From contig KN884435.1 in NCBI GenBank assembly GCA_000934455.1, positions 17,736-81,735 on the forward strand: 64,000 nt of DNA. The letters run 5' to 3'. The DNA comes from Apostichopus parvimensis (taxonomy: Eukaryota > Echinodermata > Holothuroidea > Aspidochirotida > Stichopodidae). Position numbers and translations under genes: made by a program. Position 1 is the stretch's first letter. Every line of letters starts with the position of its first letter. The notes under the pieces were generated by a model, which had not been told where the DNA came from, did no database searches, and saw only the letters and a program-made list of their open reading frames with translations. Shown here in pieces: positions 10,942 through 23,866 of this stretch.

Positions 10942-13170
10942 ACCTGGCCTAGAGTCTGACCTGGAAGAAAACTGAAGAAGACGGGTTATAAATTTCCAAA
11001 CTTATATTTCACTTTCGTCACTTATTTAGTCCTAGTGTCTTGTCAGTTAAGCAATGGAGGGGCCGAGCGGGAACCATTGTTGGACTGTACTTAGGGCATC
11101 AGTTGCCCTTAAAGGGAGTGAAGACTCGCGCACACAGAAACGCCTGATGTCGGTAATCTGACCTAGTTTCGAATGAGGTGTAACAGAAGTGCTAGACACC
11201 ACCATCGTTCCCAGAAAATACACACAGCTTGCTACCGTCTGTAAATAGACACTAGTGTACAGTCAGTACATACAGGCTGTGGTCAATACCGGCCCACAAC
11301 ACATTGTACGTTGCAGCGATGTACATCTCAGGTCCAGCTGGCAAAGATAACAAGGTATCGCGTTTCAATACTGTCCGCATTTTGTAGCGACAAGAACAAA
11401 ACTTCACTTGCAAGCAACGGAAAGTTAACTTTTTTTCAGAGAGCGGTTTGGGGCGAGTCTTCAATGCCTTTAATCAGGCCCTGCCTCCCAGTGAAACGAA
11501 CGGTGCCCAGTGCATCTGGTTTTACAGTTACATTATCACATTTAGCGTCACCGTATAAGCCCTGGAGCTACGTAAGTTGGGCTGGAAGAAACGACACAAA
11601 ACTGGCACTTACGTTATCACGATTACCAATATTTTTAGTAAATGTAATCGTTTCTGTTTTCTGAAATGGACAATAAAGTTTCTATCTAAAACTTAGGTTA
11701 TAGAAGCATCAATCTGAACTGTGGTTCACCAGCTCATTTTAGTATTGTTTGCAGCATCCTGTTGGTTGGTGTATGCACACAACATGTTTTGGTACAGCTT
11801 TAGTGGCTTACAGGATTGTTGTTCTTGTAATATCAAATAGGTTCAAACTTTGACATCATTTGATGTAAGTTACGATCTCAAAGTTATTTTGTACAAGTGT
11901 CGTTTCAATGAAGTGTCGTACAAGTGTGGTATAAACCACCCGGCGTTTGTCATTTTACGACGTTCTTTCATGTTTTGACCCGGAGATCCTTTGACCTATT
12001 TCGTGAGGTTTGTTTTGGCAATAAGTTGGTGTTACAATCTGGTATCTCATTCTTTGAATTTCCGGCTAAAACGTAAATACAAAACTGCATATTATTATAT
12101 TAATAGACAATTCATGCAAAAAAAAGACGAGGATGAACACTAACAAGTTAGGATGAATGTGGCCAGATATTGATCAAGTTGTAAAGGTAATTTCATTTTT
12201 ACTCGGTTATCATGTAAGAAGTTAGTTATTTTGCTTTGCTTTAACAAGGCATTATCATTTACCACGTAGTACTATTTCGAACGATGTTCTTTGTCATGAT
12301 TTCGTCATATCACTGAGTGGTACAACTGTTGCTGGTGTTGGTTCTGACACTCATCATTCTCTTCAGTATTACAATAAATCTCCATATTAAACAAGGCTAA
12401 CTGAAGTTTGATTTATATTCTATCGAATGATGTGCTTTGCATGGAGGGAACACATGAGACTCATTGCTTAAATCTCCATGGTAATTCTTCAAAGCCAATG
12501 TTCACATATGCATACAGTAAATAACGTAGGTTCTGCTCAAGTAACAGAAAAAATAAGTACCATAATTGAAAAGGGTGGCCACATGTTCACATCATTCAAT
12601 GGAATCTAAATCAACATTCACTTAGGCCTAGGCTCGTTGAATTAAGAGATTCAATCTCCTAATGATGCTTTGCATTCCGGGATTACACGTGAGACTTAAT
12701 CCTACATAGGAAACACTGAATCAATTCATAAGGTAACATTCTCAAATAACGTATTTTATTTCAATAATATTTGTGCAGTAAAATTTGTCATTATAACCAG
12801 TTTCTTTTTTTGTAAAACTGCAAAAACGCTTAGCATTGCTCTAATTAGTTCTATCCAATATCTGGTTAATTGGAAAACTTCTTTCATAGACAGCTGATGT
12901 AGCTGCGTCACGTGTACTCTGAACCTTAAAATTGTTATTGTCTATGCCCAAATCATTGGAGATAATTTGTATTCATCTACTTAATGTTTCTCAAGGAATC
13001 GGTGCATGAGGTTTCCTGTAACTTATAAACAATCTAGAATTAGTTTGTATGTTCTCTGTTTTCTCAGTTTTATAATTCTTCTAAAGATGAAAAACAACTG
13101 TTCATCGTAACGAATTTGTAAAGCCTACATCCAATCCCAAATAGATAGGTAGATAGATAGAGATTTATTT
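10942..13170. other. Intergenic DNA, nothing assignable
   Basis: Open frames such as 11311-11664 lack resemblance to known proteins, show no domain features and are flanked by AT-rich non-coding sequence. No RNA gene was seen. Confidence 0.5.
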
Positions 13171-13174
13171 CGTC

Positions 13175-14420
13175 CATAAGATATGGAAATTTGTCGCCCT
13201 GCAGCAAAACAAATGTCCTGGAAGAGATTGTCTAACCTTTTCAAATAACATGAAAAGTAAATAACTGATCAATCTTTTCCAGATAACAATGCATCTGAAC
13301 CCACTCTGCAGAACAAAGAGAGCTTCAAGTATAACTACCTTGTAGCTTAAAACGTTGCAGGTATAAAGTGTCATTAGGTCCCAAAGTCTTTATATTTAAA
13401 TGAAAAACAAAAGCAACATCCCAAAAAAGAGAATAACAAGGTTGTGGCATCCTCTGCTCAATAAACAGTTTATTTAGAGTCTCTTTCTCTATCTCTGTGG
13501 GTGTTGACAGTAAAGATGATAACATACTTTTTCAATGTATTATAACCTTAACCTGATTCATAAAGGTCAAGAAGAAAATCAAGTGTCGCATCAAGCATGG
13601 TTTGTGCTGGATTAATATCTCTTTTGCCACAAAACAAAAACCATCTTGAGAGGTAAACAGAATATTGTCTCTGTGTGCTCGGTCTCTAAGCTGTGAGAAT
13701 AATGTTCGCAGCTTAGACGAAACTCCCTGGATAAGTGGCAATTTCCAGAAATGAAACATGCAATCAGGCGCGTAGCCAAGGGGGGGGGGGCGAAGGGGGC
13801 AGCCGCCCCCCCTTGAGCATATTTTTTTTTTTAATGTTTTTATGATATCGCTAGTATTTTCAAAAGAGAAAATGCTAAGATGCAACTTACAAGGCTTGGG
13901 AAGTGCCATTTCCAGCGATCTGGGAGGCATTTTCAGCCAAAATTTTCTTGTACGCTTCGCGCCAACCATGGTGGCGCTACGCTTAGATAGTTTGCAATGC
14001 CAAATCTACAATTTCGCCCCTCCCTTGGCAAATTCCTGGCTACGCGCCTGCATGCAATCATTCTCATCTTTTTACAAAGTGGATGTACTGTACTCGACCT
14101 GTGGTCGGAATAGAGACTGAATACCTCAACCTTGGAAGTAGTAGTGGCAGTTGTATTAAACGTTACATCAGTTTCACAAACCACGGCTGTGTTGACCATA
14201 GGGGAGCGATGAAAATCCCTGTTGCCCCATGATCTTTCTCTACTATTTGTAGACACCTCCCCATCAAACTGAATGGAGGAATAGCATAGATGGAACAATC
14301 GCCCAGGCTGTTGGTTGGAAAAGCATCTACTGTATAGCCATGCAGCAAATTGGGTCTTTATCTCATGAAACAAATTTATCGACCATAGCACTATGCCTGA
14401 GTTCTGACACTAGTAATAAC
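13175..14420 (-). mobile_element. Broken DIRS-like retroelement remnant
   Basis: Minus-strand translation gives stretches resembling the part of DIRS-type (tyrosine-recombinase) retroelements that lies after reverse transcriptase/RNase H: a YAIPPFSLMGR block, then PLWSTQPWF, then HPLCKKMRMIA. Only part of the element is present. It is an old, broken copy with several breaks, and it is also split by a hAT MITE at 13765-14050. Its outer limits are uncertain. Confidence 0.55.
13765..14050. mobile_element. hAT-type MITE, family A, copy 1 (inside the DIRS-like remnant)
   Basis: A 286-bp element has terminal inverted repeats: CAGGCGCGTAGCC at the left and GGCTACGCGCCTG at the right. It is flanked by an exact 8-bp target duplication CATGCAAT at 13757-13764 and 14051-14058. 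A CAGG start, short TIRs and 8-bp duplications are features of the hAT superfamily. It has no coding capacity. A second copy lies at 53284-53538. Confidence 0.92.
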
Positions 14421-14974
14421 TGTCACCCTGTATGAAAACGTCATCAATATAACTGAGCACTGTATGACTATTTAACCACAGGTGTTAAAATATTGGTTTG
14501 AGCCATTTTGTGAAATTTCTGGGGGCACCGGGCCAGTCCGTTGAGTAGACAAGTATAATCATAGAAAATTCCTTTCCAAAGGAATCTCAAAGAAATTAAA
14601 AGTGTGGTACAGTGTTTTGGAAGACTACTACTTTTCTTTTCACTATGGCTCCTATTTTGGAATATCTTTCTCAGTATGTCAACTGAAAGTAAATCAACTG
14701 TTCAAGAACTTCCTTTCTAGTTTCTTTTTGTTGGGGCTGTATGTACAAGTTGTCATTAATTTCACTAACTACATATCAAAAATCGAAGTACTTTTATAAT
14801 AAATCAGGCTATGAATCACACATTTTGCTAATTTGCTGATAAAAAACAAAACATAAAAGCTTTTATATAAAGTTTGCTGCTTTAAAAATTGGGTGTGGCT
14901 TTTCATACATTATACAGAAGTAATCGCCTATATGGGGGAGAACAATTTAGTAATTATATTAATATATATATATG

Positions 14975-15944
14975 NNNNNNNNNNNNNNNNNNNNNNNNNN
15001 NNNNNNNNNNNNNNNNNNNNNNNNNNNNNNNNNNNNNNNNNNNNNNNNNNNNNNNNNNNNNNNNNNNNNNNNNNNNNNNNNNNNNNNNNNNNNNNNNNNN
15101 NNNNNNNNNNNNNNNNNNNNNNNNNNNNNNNNNNNNNNNNNNNNNNNNNNNNNNNNNNNNNNNNNNNNNNNNNNNNNNNNNNNNNNNNNNNNNNNNNNNN
15201 NNNNNNNNNNNNNNNNNNNNNNNNNNNNNNNNNNNNNNNNNNNNNNNNNNNNNNNNNNNNNNNNNNNNNNNNNNNNNNNNNNNNNNNNNNNNNNNNNNNN
15301 NNNNNNNNNNNNNNNNNNNNNNNNNNNNNNNNNNNNNNNNNNNNNNNNNNNNNNNNNNNNNNNNNNNNNNNNNNNNNNNNNNNNNNNNNNNNNNNNNNNN
15401 NNNNNNNNNNNNNNNNNNNNNNNNNNNNNNNNNNNNNNNNNNNNNNNNNNNNNNNNNNNNNNNNNNNNNNNNNNNNNNNNNNNNNNNNNNNNNNNNNNNN
15501 NNNNNNNNNNNNNNNNNNNNNNNNNNNNNNNNNNNNNNNNNNNNNNNNNNNNNNNNNNNNNNNNNNNNNNNNNNNNNNNNNNNNNNNNNNNNNNNNNNNN
15601 NNNNNNNNNNNNNNNNNNNNNNNNNNNNNNNNNNNNNNNNNNNNNNNNNNNNNNNNNNNNNNNNNNNNNNNNNNNNNNNNNNNNNNNNNNNNNNNNNNNN
15701 NNNNNNNNNNNNNNNNNNNNNNNNNNNNNNNNNNNNNNNNNNNNNNNNNNNNNNNNNNNNNNNNNNNNNNNNNNNNNNNNNNNNNNNNNNNNNNNNNNNN
15801 NNNNNNNNNNNNNNNNNNNNNNNNNNNNNNNNNNNNNNNNNNNNNNNNNNNNNNNNNNNNNNNNNNNNNNNNNNNNNNNNNNNNNNNNNNNNNNNNNNNN
15901 NNNNNNNNNNNNNNNNNNNNNNNNNNNNNNNNNNNNNNNNNNNN
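14975..15944. other. Assembly gap of 970 N
   Basis: Undetermined bases. The left flank is a short (TA)n run. The missing first coding exon(s) of ZFYVE27 could lie here. Confidence 1.
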
Positions 15945-16719
15945 TCTGTAATAGACTGAAATGTAGTCTTCTATATCATGATAACAAACATAACAGAAAG
16001 GTCCCTCACTGGTCATGAATGTTATGCATATAAAATGAATTTTTCCAAAAAATTTCAAAAGATGCTTGCAATGTATTGGAGTTCTTTAAATACTGTAGCC
16101 ATCTTAGCATATATCATAACAACTTGAGGCTACTACAGTATATTGCCCAGGCTGCATGTACAGAAGATTGTTTGTGTCACAGCATTTCATCTCTCATCAT
16201 CAAACACCCTTGCAGAGCAACTGTTTGGTTGTTGCATGAATGTCAATAGCCATCAACTGGGAACGTCTGCTGCTGTCATGTGATAGAGATACTCGCTACC
16301 TGGGTTAAACCCACTTTTCATTTTAAAAGTACCTTGACAGAAATCTTTAAATGCTATAAATTACTAAGGCTAAGTAACGACTAATTTTGACTTTTTTTAG
16401 AAACAAACACAAGTGATAGACTGTGTATAGAATATTGCTTCAGTGTCTTCATTTAATCTGGTGAGATGTAGAATACAAAGCTGTAAAAGGCAAGCTACTA
16501 TAAGTCTGCATTCACAAATATGAGACCAGATAAGAAAAGAAAAGCAAGAGCGAAGCTACTTTTTCATGTTTCATTTTCTTCAATGTTCATATACCTCAAG
16601 GATTGCTTGGTATCTCATAATATCATAACAACATTTTGCACTTCTTAAGACTTAATTTTTTTTTTCTTCATGTAATTGTTCAACTATTTTTAACAGTCTG
16701 ATTTGGTTTCGCTTTCTAG
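15945..16719. other. Intron or upstream DNA before the first recognised ZFYVE27 exon
   Basis: AT-rich sequence with no coding match found. If the ZFYVE27 start is in the preceding gap, this is its first large intron. Confidence 0.4.
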
Positions 16720-19700
16720 GTGGCAGTCTCCTCGAAAAACAATACAGGCTTGGGTGATATCATTGTTGCTGTGCCTTTCTGCCCAAAAGTGTAAGTTATC
16801 AACTTCCTTGTTAGTTTGTAATCGTTTGTAATTGTTACATATAATGGCTTTCAATTTTTGAAAAATGATCGAACTGTCTGTCTTCCATTTTTCATGTCAC
16901 AGGATAAATTTCTGATTTTATCAGACCATCAGACTATTAAATGTGTTGTGGAGCCCATAAAATTTAGAGGGTTGCCGTCAAGTTGAGGCAAAATTGTTTG
17001 ACTAAAGGGAACTAGTTTTATCATTCTTTTCAAAAGGATATTCAGGTGTCAGTTAATGTAACACTTTAATACATACTGAAGAGAGAAATCTTACACGTTG
17101 CTAGTTGAAAATGTGCCATATCAATATCATGGCACTATAAACTCAAGACATGGTTGTTTGAATGTAACTTGCTGTGAATGATCAAACCCCCCTTTAACCT
17201 TTAAACTTTAAACCTGGAAGTGCATCAACTGTAAGTGGCCAGATGCTCTTCAAAAGCTTTACTTAGGTTGTTTTAATCTCCTTGTTGATTTATCCTCGAA
17301 ACTTCATAAATGTGAAATGTTTGCTTAGCTTTATTAATGTTGTTTGTAGTTTGAAGTTCATCAAAATGTATTTTAGTTTTAGAAATATAAACCCCTGGCC
17401 TACCTGTCCCCTGTGACTTGCCTCTTATTGTATGTACTTAAATTCTCTCATATATATGTTCTTCTCTAGATTATCTGCTATTGCTTAGCTTGACTCTGCT
17501 AGCCGTTGTGGCCATTATCGGCTGGCTTTGCCGTCTCAATTTCGCTTTGGTTCAAGAACACCACAGCCAATGGTCCAGTCACACTCACCCGTCCAAGGTT
17601 ATACCGGACGCTATTCTAGACGATTCTACGAAACACAACATGAGGATCGACCGGAAGAAGCAGATGGTAGCAGACTGTCGGAGTATGATTCAAGACTTAC
17701 TTCAAGTCCTCAACCAGTTCTGCGAGCTCCTTGAAAATTTCTATAGCCTTCTCTCGTGGAGCAGTGTCCAAAAGTCTATAGTGTAAGTTCTGTATGTATA
17801 AAACAACTGAACCTATTCTGTTTGTTTCAAAAATGTATGTGTCATGGCTTTAAAATATGACCTAACCTGATTGCAATATAAAAGACAGTATAATGACAAA
17901 CAGTCTGCAAATTATCAGAGGTACAAGCTAGCAGAAATTAATTTAAAGAATGCAAAATTGTTTATTTGATTGCCATCAAGGGTGAAGTGTGCATAAGGAA
18001 TCATTTGGCTTATCTCAGTGCAATAGCTACGAGATTGTGGTGAAGGTAAGAAATTACATCAGTAGCTTAGAGTTGCTGACTTGTGAAATAATGCATGCTA
18101 TTTCTTATTTATGCTCATATTTAAAGGTGTACGCATGATAATTTTCACAACGTTAAGTCTTTTTCATTTAATTTAAACCATAACTTTCCCGATTCTTTTA
18201 TCCTCAGGTTTTACACATCAGCTGTTGTGGCTCTCCTATCTTCCTTCTTACTACCTCTTTGTTTTTCTTTAAGTATTCAAGTCTGTCTTATTTTTGGAGC
18301 AAATCCAGGGTTTTTTAGGTACTTACAAAACACGGATGCAGTCACAGATTCCTTGTCAACAGACAACAGGGATGATGCCAAGACAACACCCGTGCCAAAA
18401 CCACAGGTATGAGAATACGGAGCTATCCTCTTATCAGGAATGAATTGTTTTCTCCACATATGTTATGTGAAAGCTATTTTAGGCTGAAGGCTCCCTAGTT
18501 TTTTTTTTAATAAAATTTTTTTAATAAAATTTTTTTTAATCAAATTATTATTGCCTTCAAACAGATCAAAATGCCAATAAACCAAGAAAAGTGATATGAA
18601 GATTAATAAACTCAGTAATTCAATAAATCTACCAAACAATTATGCATGTTACAATGATACAACAGTTCATACTGACGGAAAAAAAATAAAGAAAATAACT
18701 CATGATGCTCATAAAATGATATGTATACTATTTATGGTTTCAGTCTTCATTTTACTTTATGTGTGGTGCAACTACTCTCTAAAGCCATATCTCATTTAAT
18801 TGAGAGAATTGCAGCAAATTGAAAAGGTGTTTTCATATGCCTTTGCTGTGTGTTGATAAGTAAACTCTTACCACAGTGGATGTGTATGAAAGAGATTATC
18901 CCCTAGGACTAGGATATAAAATTTATTTGTTACTATGTTTACATATTCTATCGTGCAGACTATTGCTTCATAATTTCATTTCAGATCACCATAGAAACGG
19001 ACAGTGATGTCACGTATCCTCTGGATAATGCCCAGGTAAGTAGAAGTTTGTCAATGACTGATTTCAAGATAGAGACAAAATGGTATTGTTGTTGCTACAA
19101 CACATTACAACATCGGTTGTGCTTGTTGATTGCTACAAGACATAAGCAACATCGGTTGTGCTTAAGTATAAATGTAAAATAAAAGGTTATGTTCCTTAGT
19201 AAACTCTTTATATGAAGATGTTAATAATACTTGTTATACATGTTACATGTTAATACATGTTAATACATAATACATGTTAATAATGTTAATATAATGTAAT
19301 ACATGTATAATGCAATACATGTAATGTAATACATGTATAATAATATAATGTAATACATATAATGTAATACATGTTAATACATGTTAATACATAACACATG
19401 TTAATAATACTTAAGAAAATACTTTAAAAAAAAAATTATTAAAAAAAATATACAGAAGGGTAGGTGTCTAGCTGCATGTTTGGTTGATCTGTGAGAGATT
19501 ATCCTCCTTGGAGAAGGCTTTCTAAATTTAATTCACTGGAAAGATTTCCCTGGACTTTATGTTCTATGGGGGGTTTTATTGATTGATTAAATTATATTGG
19601 TTCTTGTCTTTTGATGGGATATGATTTCATTTTTCTCTGGTCTTCATCTTGAAAAGGTTGAACCAGAACCGTTGGGTTCAGAGTCGGAGAGAGATTGTAA

Positions 19701-21402
19701 GGACGAAGACAGCTCCTCTTTGGGAAGTGGTGAGAGGCCATATCAAGACAAAGAAGAAGGAAACCAAAAGTTCTCAGAGAAAGGAGAATGCTTCTCATGC
19801 ATGGCTGCATTTAATAACTTCACAAAGAGAAGGGTGAGTGTGTTTTCATTTATGATTTGTTTTATGATGTTCATTCATAATGAATATTTTCATTGATTAC
19901 CAGTAGGAGATCTATGCAACATTTATGTGATGTTAGTTATAGAGTATATTGAAGGCCCACATCCCACAAAAGAGCACTCTTTTAATATTCAGAGTTTGGG
20001 ACCCAATACTAAGCTCAACACCTTTGTTAAAAGATTAGGATAAAGGTCAAGCATGAAGATGAGGATTAAGCAACATCTGTGCTTCATCTTTAGATTTATA
20101 ACTATCTATTTGTTGAAATAGTTGTGGAAAGTTTTCCAAATTATTTTTATCTCATCAATACTGCGGGATATTTCAAGTTTCGAGTTTCCTCTGTCCTCTT
20201 GTTTGGCTTTTTTGGTGTTTTAATAATCTAAAATAAATAAGTTGTGTACTTGTTTTTTAGTTTGGTACACCTCATACAGGGTAAGAGACATTAAGTAAAA
20301 TTAGAGAAATTATCTATTCAAAATATCCAACAATCTTCTTTCAAGAGTATATTTTTTTTATTCAATCTTACAAAATATTTACAAACATTTTGATGAGTGA
20401 TGTATAATGTAGTTTTTGAAGAGACATTGTAAGCTAGTTGTATGTTTGTATCAGAATTAATTGCTGAAAAGTCTGTGCTGTATTCTGAACATTATTTTTC
20501 CATGTTTCTTCTCCTTAGAGATACTGTCGGCATTGTGGGAACCATTTCTGTCCAAAATGCTGCAATAAGAAACTGCCTAGATCAGCTTTGGGGGCAACAT
20601 GTAAGTTATTTTGACACATGAATCAACCCAAAATTGAATAAAAAATCATTTATCAGTCATTGAGAACCTTTGGACTTGCTTTCAAAAGATGGCGACTGTG
20701 AAGAATTGTCAGAATAATTTTGTTTCTGGGCTTGTAGCATGCAATGTCTCGGTGTGGGTCTGTACGAGAAAAGTGTAAATACAAGAGGTCAGACACAAGC
20801 TAAAGATTAGACAAAGGATGTACTTTTTGAGAAGGACACAAAGTTATTTGATTGATTTTAAGATTATGGTAATACTCTGACACATATAATTGATGGTGAC
20901 CACAAGTTATAAAGTGAAGGATCGTTGCTCTCATATATTGTTACAGATCCTAAACAAAGAGCAGATTTTGCTTTTGGATGAACAAGAAATGTTTTTGATA
21001 TCTAGGGGTGCTTATGGAATTTTTTGTCATAAAACACAACTCTTATAATTATCAGACATTGAGAAATGAAGAGAATTGAAACAAAATTACACATTTGTCT
21101 AAAAAGCTTTCATAAGCTGTTGATTTGACATTAAAAGCAGTGTAGTTTAAGTTAAAAGCCAATGTTTGTCATTGTGAACAACTAGTGAAACTACATGCAA
21201 AGTAGTAATGTAAAGTATTAATAGAGACAGAGAGATGATATTTTAACAGATGGACAAGAGAAAGAAACTACTCGCCTCTAAGGTGTGACAAATGTCTTTA
21301 TGCTCATAACACCAGCATGTTGTTGTTTCATTTGCAGCGCCAGCTGCCAAGGTCGAGAAAGAGCTAGTATGCAATCAATGCTGGATGGTACTCACTAACT
21401 AA
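16720..21402 (+). CDS. ZFYVE27: Protrudin, FYVE-domain ER protein (seven exons, 5' end missing)
   Basis: Protrudin is an ER membrane protein that loads kinesin onto late endosomes and promotes neurite outgrowth. Exons seen are 16720-16790, 17470-17782, 18208-18406, 18985-19035, 19657-19833, 20519-20600 and 21338-21402 (stop). All have GT-AG borders with matching phases. The sequence opens with RWQSPRKT, matching RWQMP of human protrudin, so about 60 N-terminal residues are not accounted for. Two hydrophobic segments come first (end of exon 1 into exon 2; LLLSLTLLAVVAIIGWL). A further hairpin follows in exon 3 (FYTSAVVALLSSFLLPLCFSL), then an acidic linker. The C-terminus is a FYVE finger with four CxxC pairs (CFSC, CRHC, CPKC, CNQC) and the basic KRRRYCRHCG motif. 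I see no clear FFAT motif in the linker. An exon between 19035 and 19657 could have been missed. Confidence 0.9.
19205..19460. repeat. Simple AT-rich repeat in ZFYVE27 intron
   Basis: Irregular TAATACATGT repeats run from about 19230 to 19400, followed by a short A-rich tract. Confidence 0.8.
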
Positions 21403-23064
21403 CAGTGGACTTCATTAGAGATTCCTTAGTTGACCAAAGACTAAGCTATATGTCACCTTCTTGCCCCAATCACCCTGTTTCTGTTGGAGGCAGACCCACT
21501 TCAGTAAAGCTGTAAGAGTTTTCTGCTGGAGAATGGTATGTTGGAAGAGCAATACTTAATATTATAAATTAAAAGGAAAATGTTTGATAAATGTGACAAT
21601 GTGGTATTCTTATCACCAAGTTTGTAAGATTAAGTATAGTTACAGAGCATTTCAATTCCAACATTTTTTCCCATTTGATTTTTTTTGTTTGTTATTTAGA
21701 ACAGTAAAATTTACTGGTTGTTGGTTGCATTGACAAGTTGGTCTTATTTATGCCAAGCTGGTTTCTGTTTAATCATGATTGTTTATGTTAAACAATTTCT
21801 TTTCGGTCTTTGTACTCTATATTTACCAAAGATTTATTTATATATTATGTTTGTTCCAACATGTTGGAATTTAAAACCAACTGAGTTCATGAAAAGGTGT
21901 GATTGTCTTGATAACATTATGCTTTCAGTTTTTATCCCTTAAAAGTTATTACACTGGAGTGGTCACAAATTTACTATTCATTGACCGTTAATCTTCAAAA
22001 CTGCATTGTACGAGCAGAGTAGGAAGATAATAATTTTGTTATCATCTTAACACCAGACAGTTAAGCAACAAGTGTGTGCCGTAAATCATTCTCGTTAAAA
22101 ATTGTTTCAAACTGCTTGCGAATGCTCACGGAGACTAGTTTGGTTGCCATTATTCAAACCATATAATGATTTCAGCTGCACATAAGTAGGCTATAGTGAA
22201 TTCACAGTAGGCCTGATGAGAGGGACAGGGGGGGGGGTGGGAAGGGCTACAGCCCCAGGTCAAATTAGAAGTCAGGGAAACTGAAGGGCACCAGGAAGTA
22301 TGGGATAAATGAATGGGCTGAGATATGTTATTGTCCCCATGACCTGACCTTTCTCTCTATATCTGAGGTCAAAGGTGAGACTATCAAGAAACTGTGCTGT
22401 ACGTTCAGTGTTGTTAAACGCTTGGCTAAATCTATATGCTACTTTATGAAAATATTGGAGTCAGTAATTTTAAAAGTCAGAGGTGAAGTAGAATTATCAA
22501 TGAAAATTTAAGAATTCAAGAGCAAACCCTAATTCCTAATTTTCTAGGAATTAGTTATAACTTGTTTGTCATTTTGTTTACACTTGAAAACTAACTACAT
22601 TTAATATTTGTTACTCAATATAATAGCTGACAAGAGCACTTACTATTTCTTTGGAGAGATATTTTTAATGTCTTTCAGATCTTTAAAGCAATGGGCTAAC
22701 TTGTTCATTTTTGCTGTCATATTTTCATGAAAGGAAACTTCTCTTCAAAGTTTATCAATGTTTTTTTGTATCTCCTAAATTGGTATTAGGTTTTCTGTTT
22801 AATGATTCTTATTCTTATTATACTTCAGGTGTTAATTCGTATAAGCCCTGAATCATTCATGTGTTTTTAAATCGACTATTTTTCTTAACTTCCAGTTACA
22901 CTGTCATGTATTACTATGCTTATGGAAGATACAGTTGTTCTCTTTTTGTATATTCAACCTGCAATTGAACAATTCATTATACCTACATGTTTCAACATCA
23001 AGTCTTTACTCAGGTTTACTATCAAAGACAGATACACTTCCTTAAATTGTATGATTGTCCTTTC
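21403..23064. other. ZFYVE27 3' untranslated region and intergenic DNA
   Basis: No coding match. One AGGTCAAAGGTGA (22366-22378) resembles the DR1 motifs of the 10-kb repeat. The open frames at 21718-21942 and 22916-23101 have no recognisable features. Confidence 0.45.
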
Positions 23065-23497
23065 CTGCAGGTTCCAAGCTAACCTGCAGGTTCCAAGCTA
23101 ACCTGCAGGTTCCAAGCTAACCCGCAGGTTCCAAGCTAACAGCAGGTTCCAAGCTAACCGCAGGTTCCAAGCTAACCCACAGGTTCCAAGCTAACCTGCA
23201 GGTTCCAAGCTAACCCACAGGTTCCAAGCTAACCGGCAGGTTCAAAACTAATCTGCAGGTTCCAAATTAACCTACAGGTTCCAAGCTAACCCGCAGGTTC
23301 CAAGCTAACCCGCAGGTTCCAAGCTAACCCGCAGGTTCCAAGCTAACAGCAGGTTCCAAGCTAACAGCAGGTTCCAAGCTAACCGCAGGTTCCAAGCTAA
23401 CCCGCAGGTTCCAAGCTTTACCCGCAGGTTCCAAGCTAACCTGCAGGTTCCAAGCTAACCTGCAGGTTCCAAGCTAACCTGTAGGTTCCAAGCAACC
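23065..23497 (+). repeat. 18-bp minisatellite, about 23 units
   Basis: The core unit is GCAGGTTCCAAGCTAACC (18-19 bp) and repeats without interruption. Variation is mostly in the two bases before GCAGG (CT, CC, A or C). The array begins abruptly after unrelated sequence. Confidence 0.97.
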
Positions 23498-23824
23498 TGA
23501 AGTATAGACAGTTGTGAGTTTTTTAATACTGCTCCATGATAGTACATCTATACTGCATTCACTAAAATGGCGTACACTATAGTGACGGTTACCATAGTAA
23601 TATGTTAAGCTCCTACCACCTTTCTTTCTCATTCCAATAGTGAACAACTCCTGACTACTCTACAATGTTTGAACACCTTATAATCACAGTCAGCCATAAA
23701 TTGATTTCATTTCATGTATTTGCTTTTCCACAACAACATTACACACAAACACATATGCTTGAATCATTATAAGAAGTGAAACAGTTGTGAAAAGAAAGTG
23801 TTCTAAGTAGACCTTAATCTTAAC

Positions 23825-23829
<5 letters not shown>

Positions 23830-23865
<36 letters not shown>
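23830..23865 (+). repeat. Run of 36 consecutive G
   Basis: An unbroken poly(G) tract. The true length is doubtful because such runs are hard to sequence and assemble. In principle it could form stacked G-quadruplexes. Confidence 0.9.

Positions 23866-23866
<1 letters not shown>

Noticed and set aside
11311-11664. 117-residue plus-strand open frame
   Set aside because: No protein resemblance or signal; the overlapping minus frame is equally open, which fits chance.
13842-14120. 92-residue plus-strand open frame
   Set aside because: Runs through the family A MITE and antisense to the DIRS-like remnant.
14889-16058. Four open frames of about 350 residues on both strands
   Set aside because: They consist almost wholly of undetermined residues over the N gap.
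23065-23497. CRISPR-like array
   Set aside because: Units are contiguous with no unique spacers; it is a minisatellite in an animal genome.
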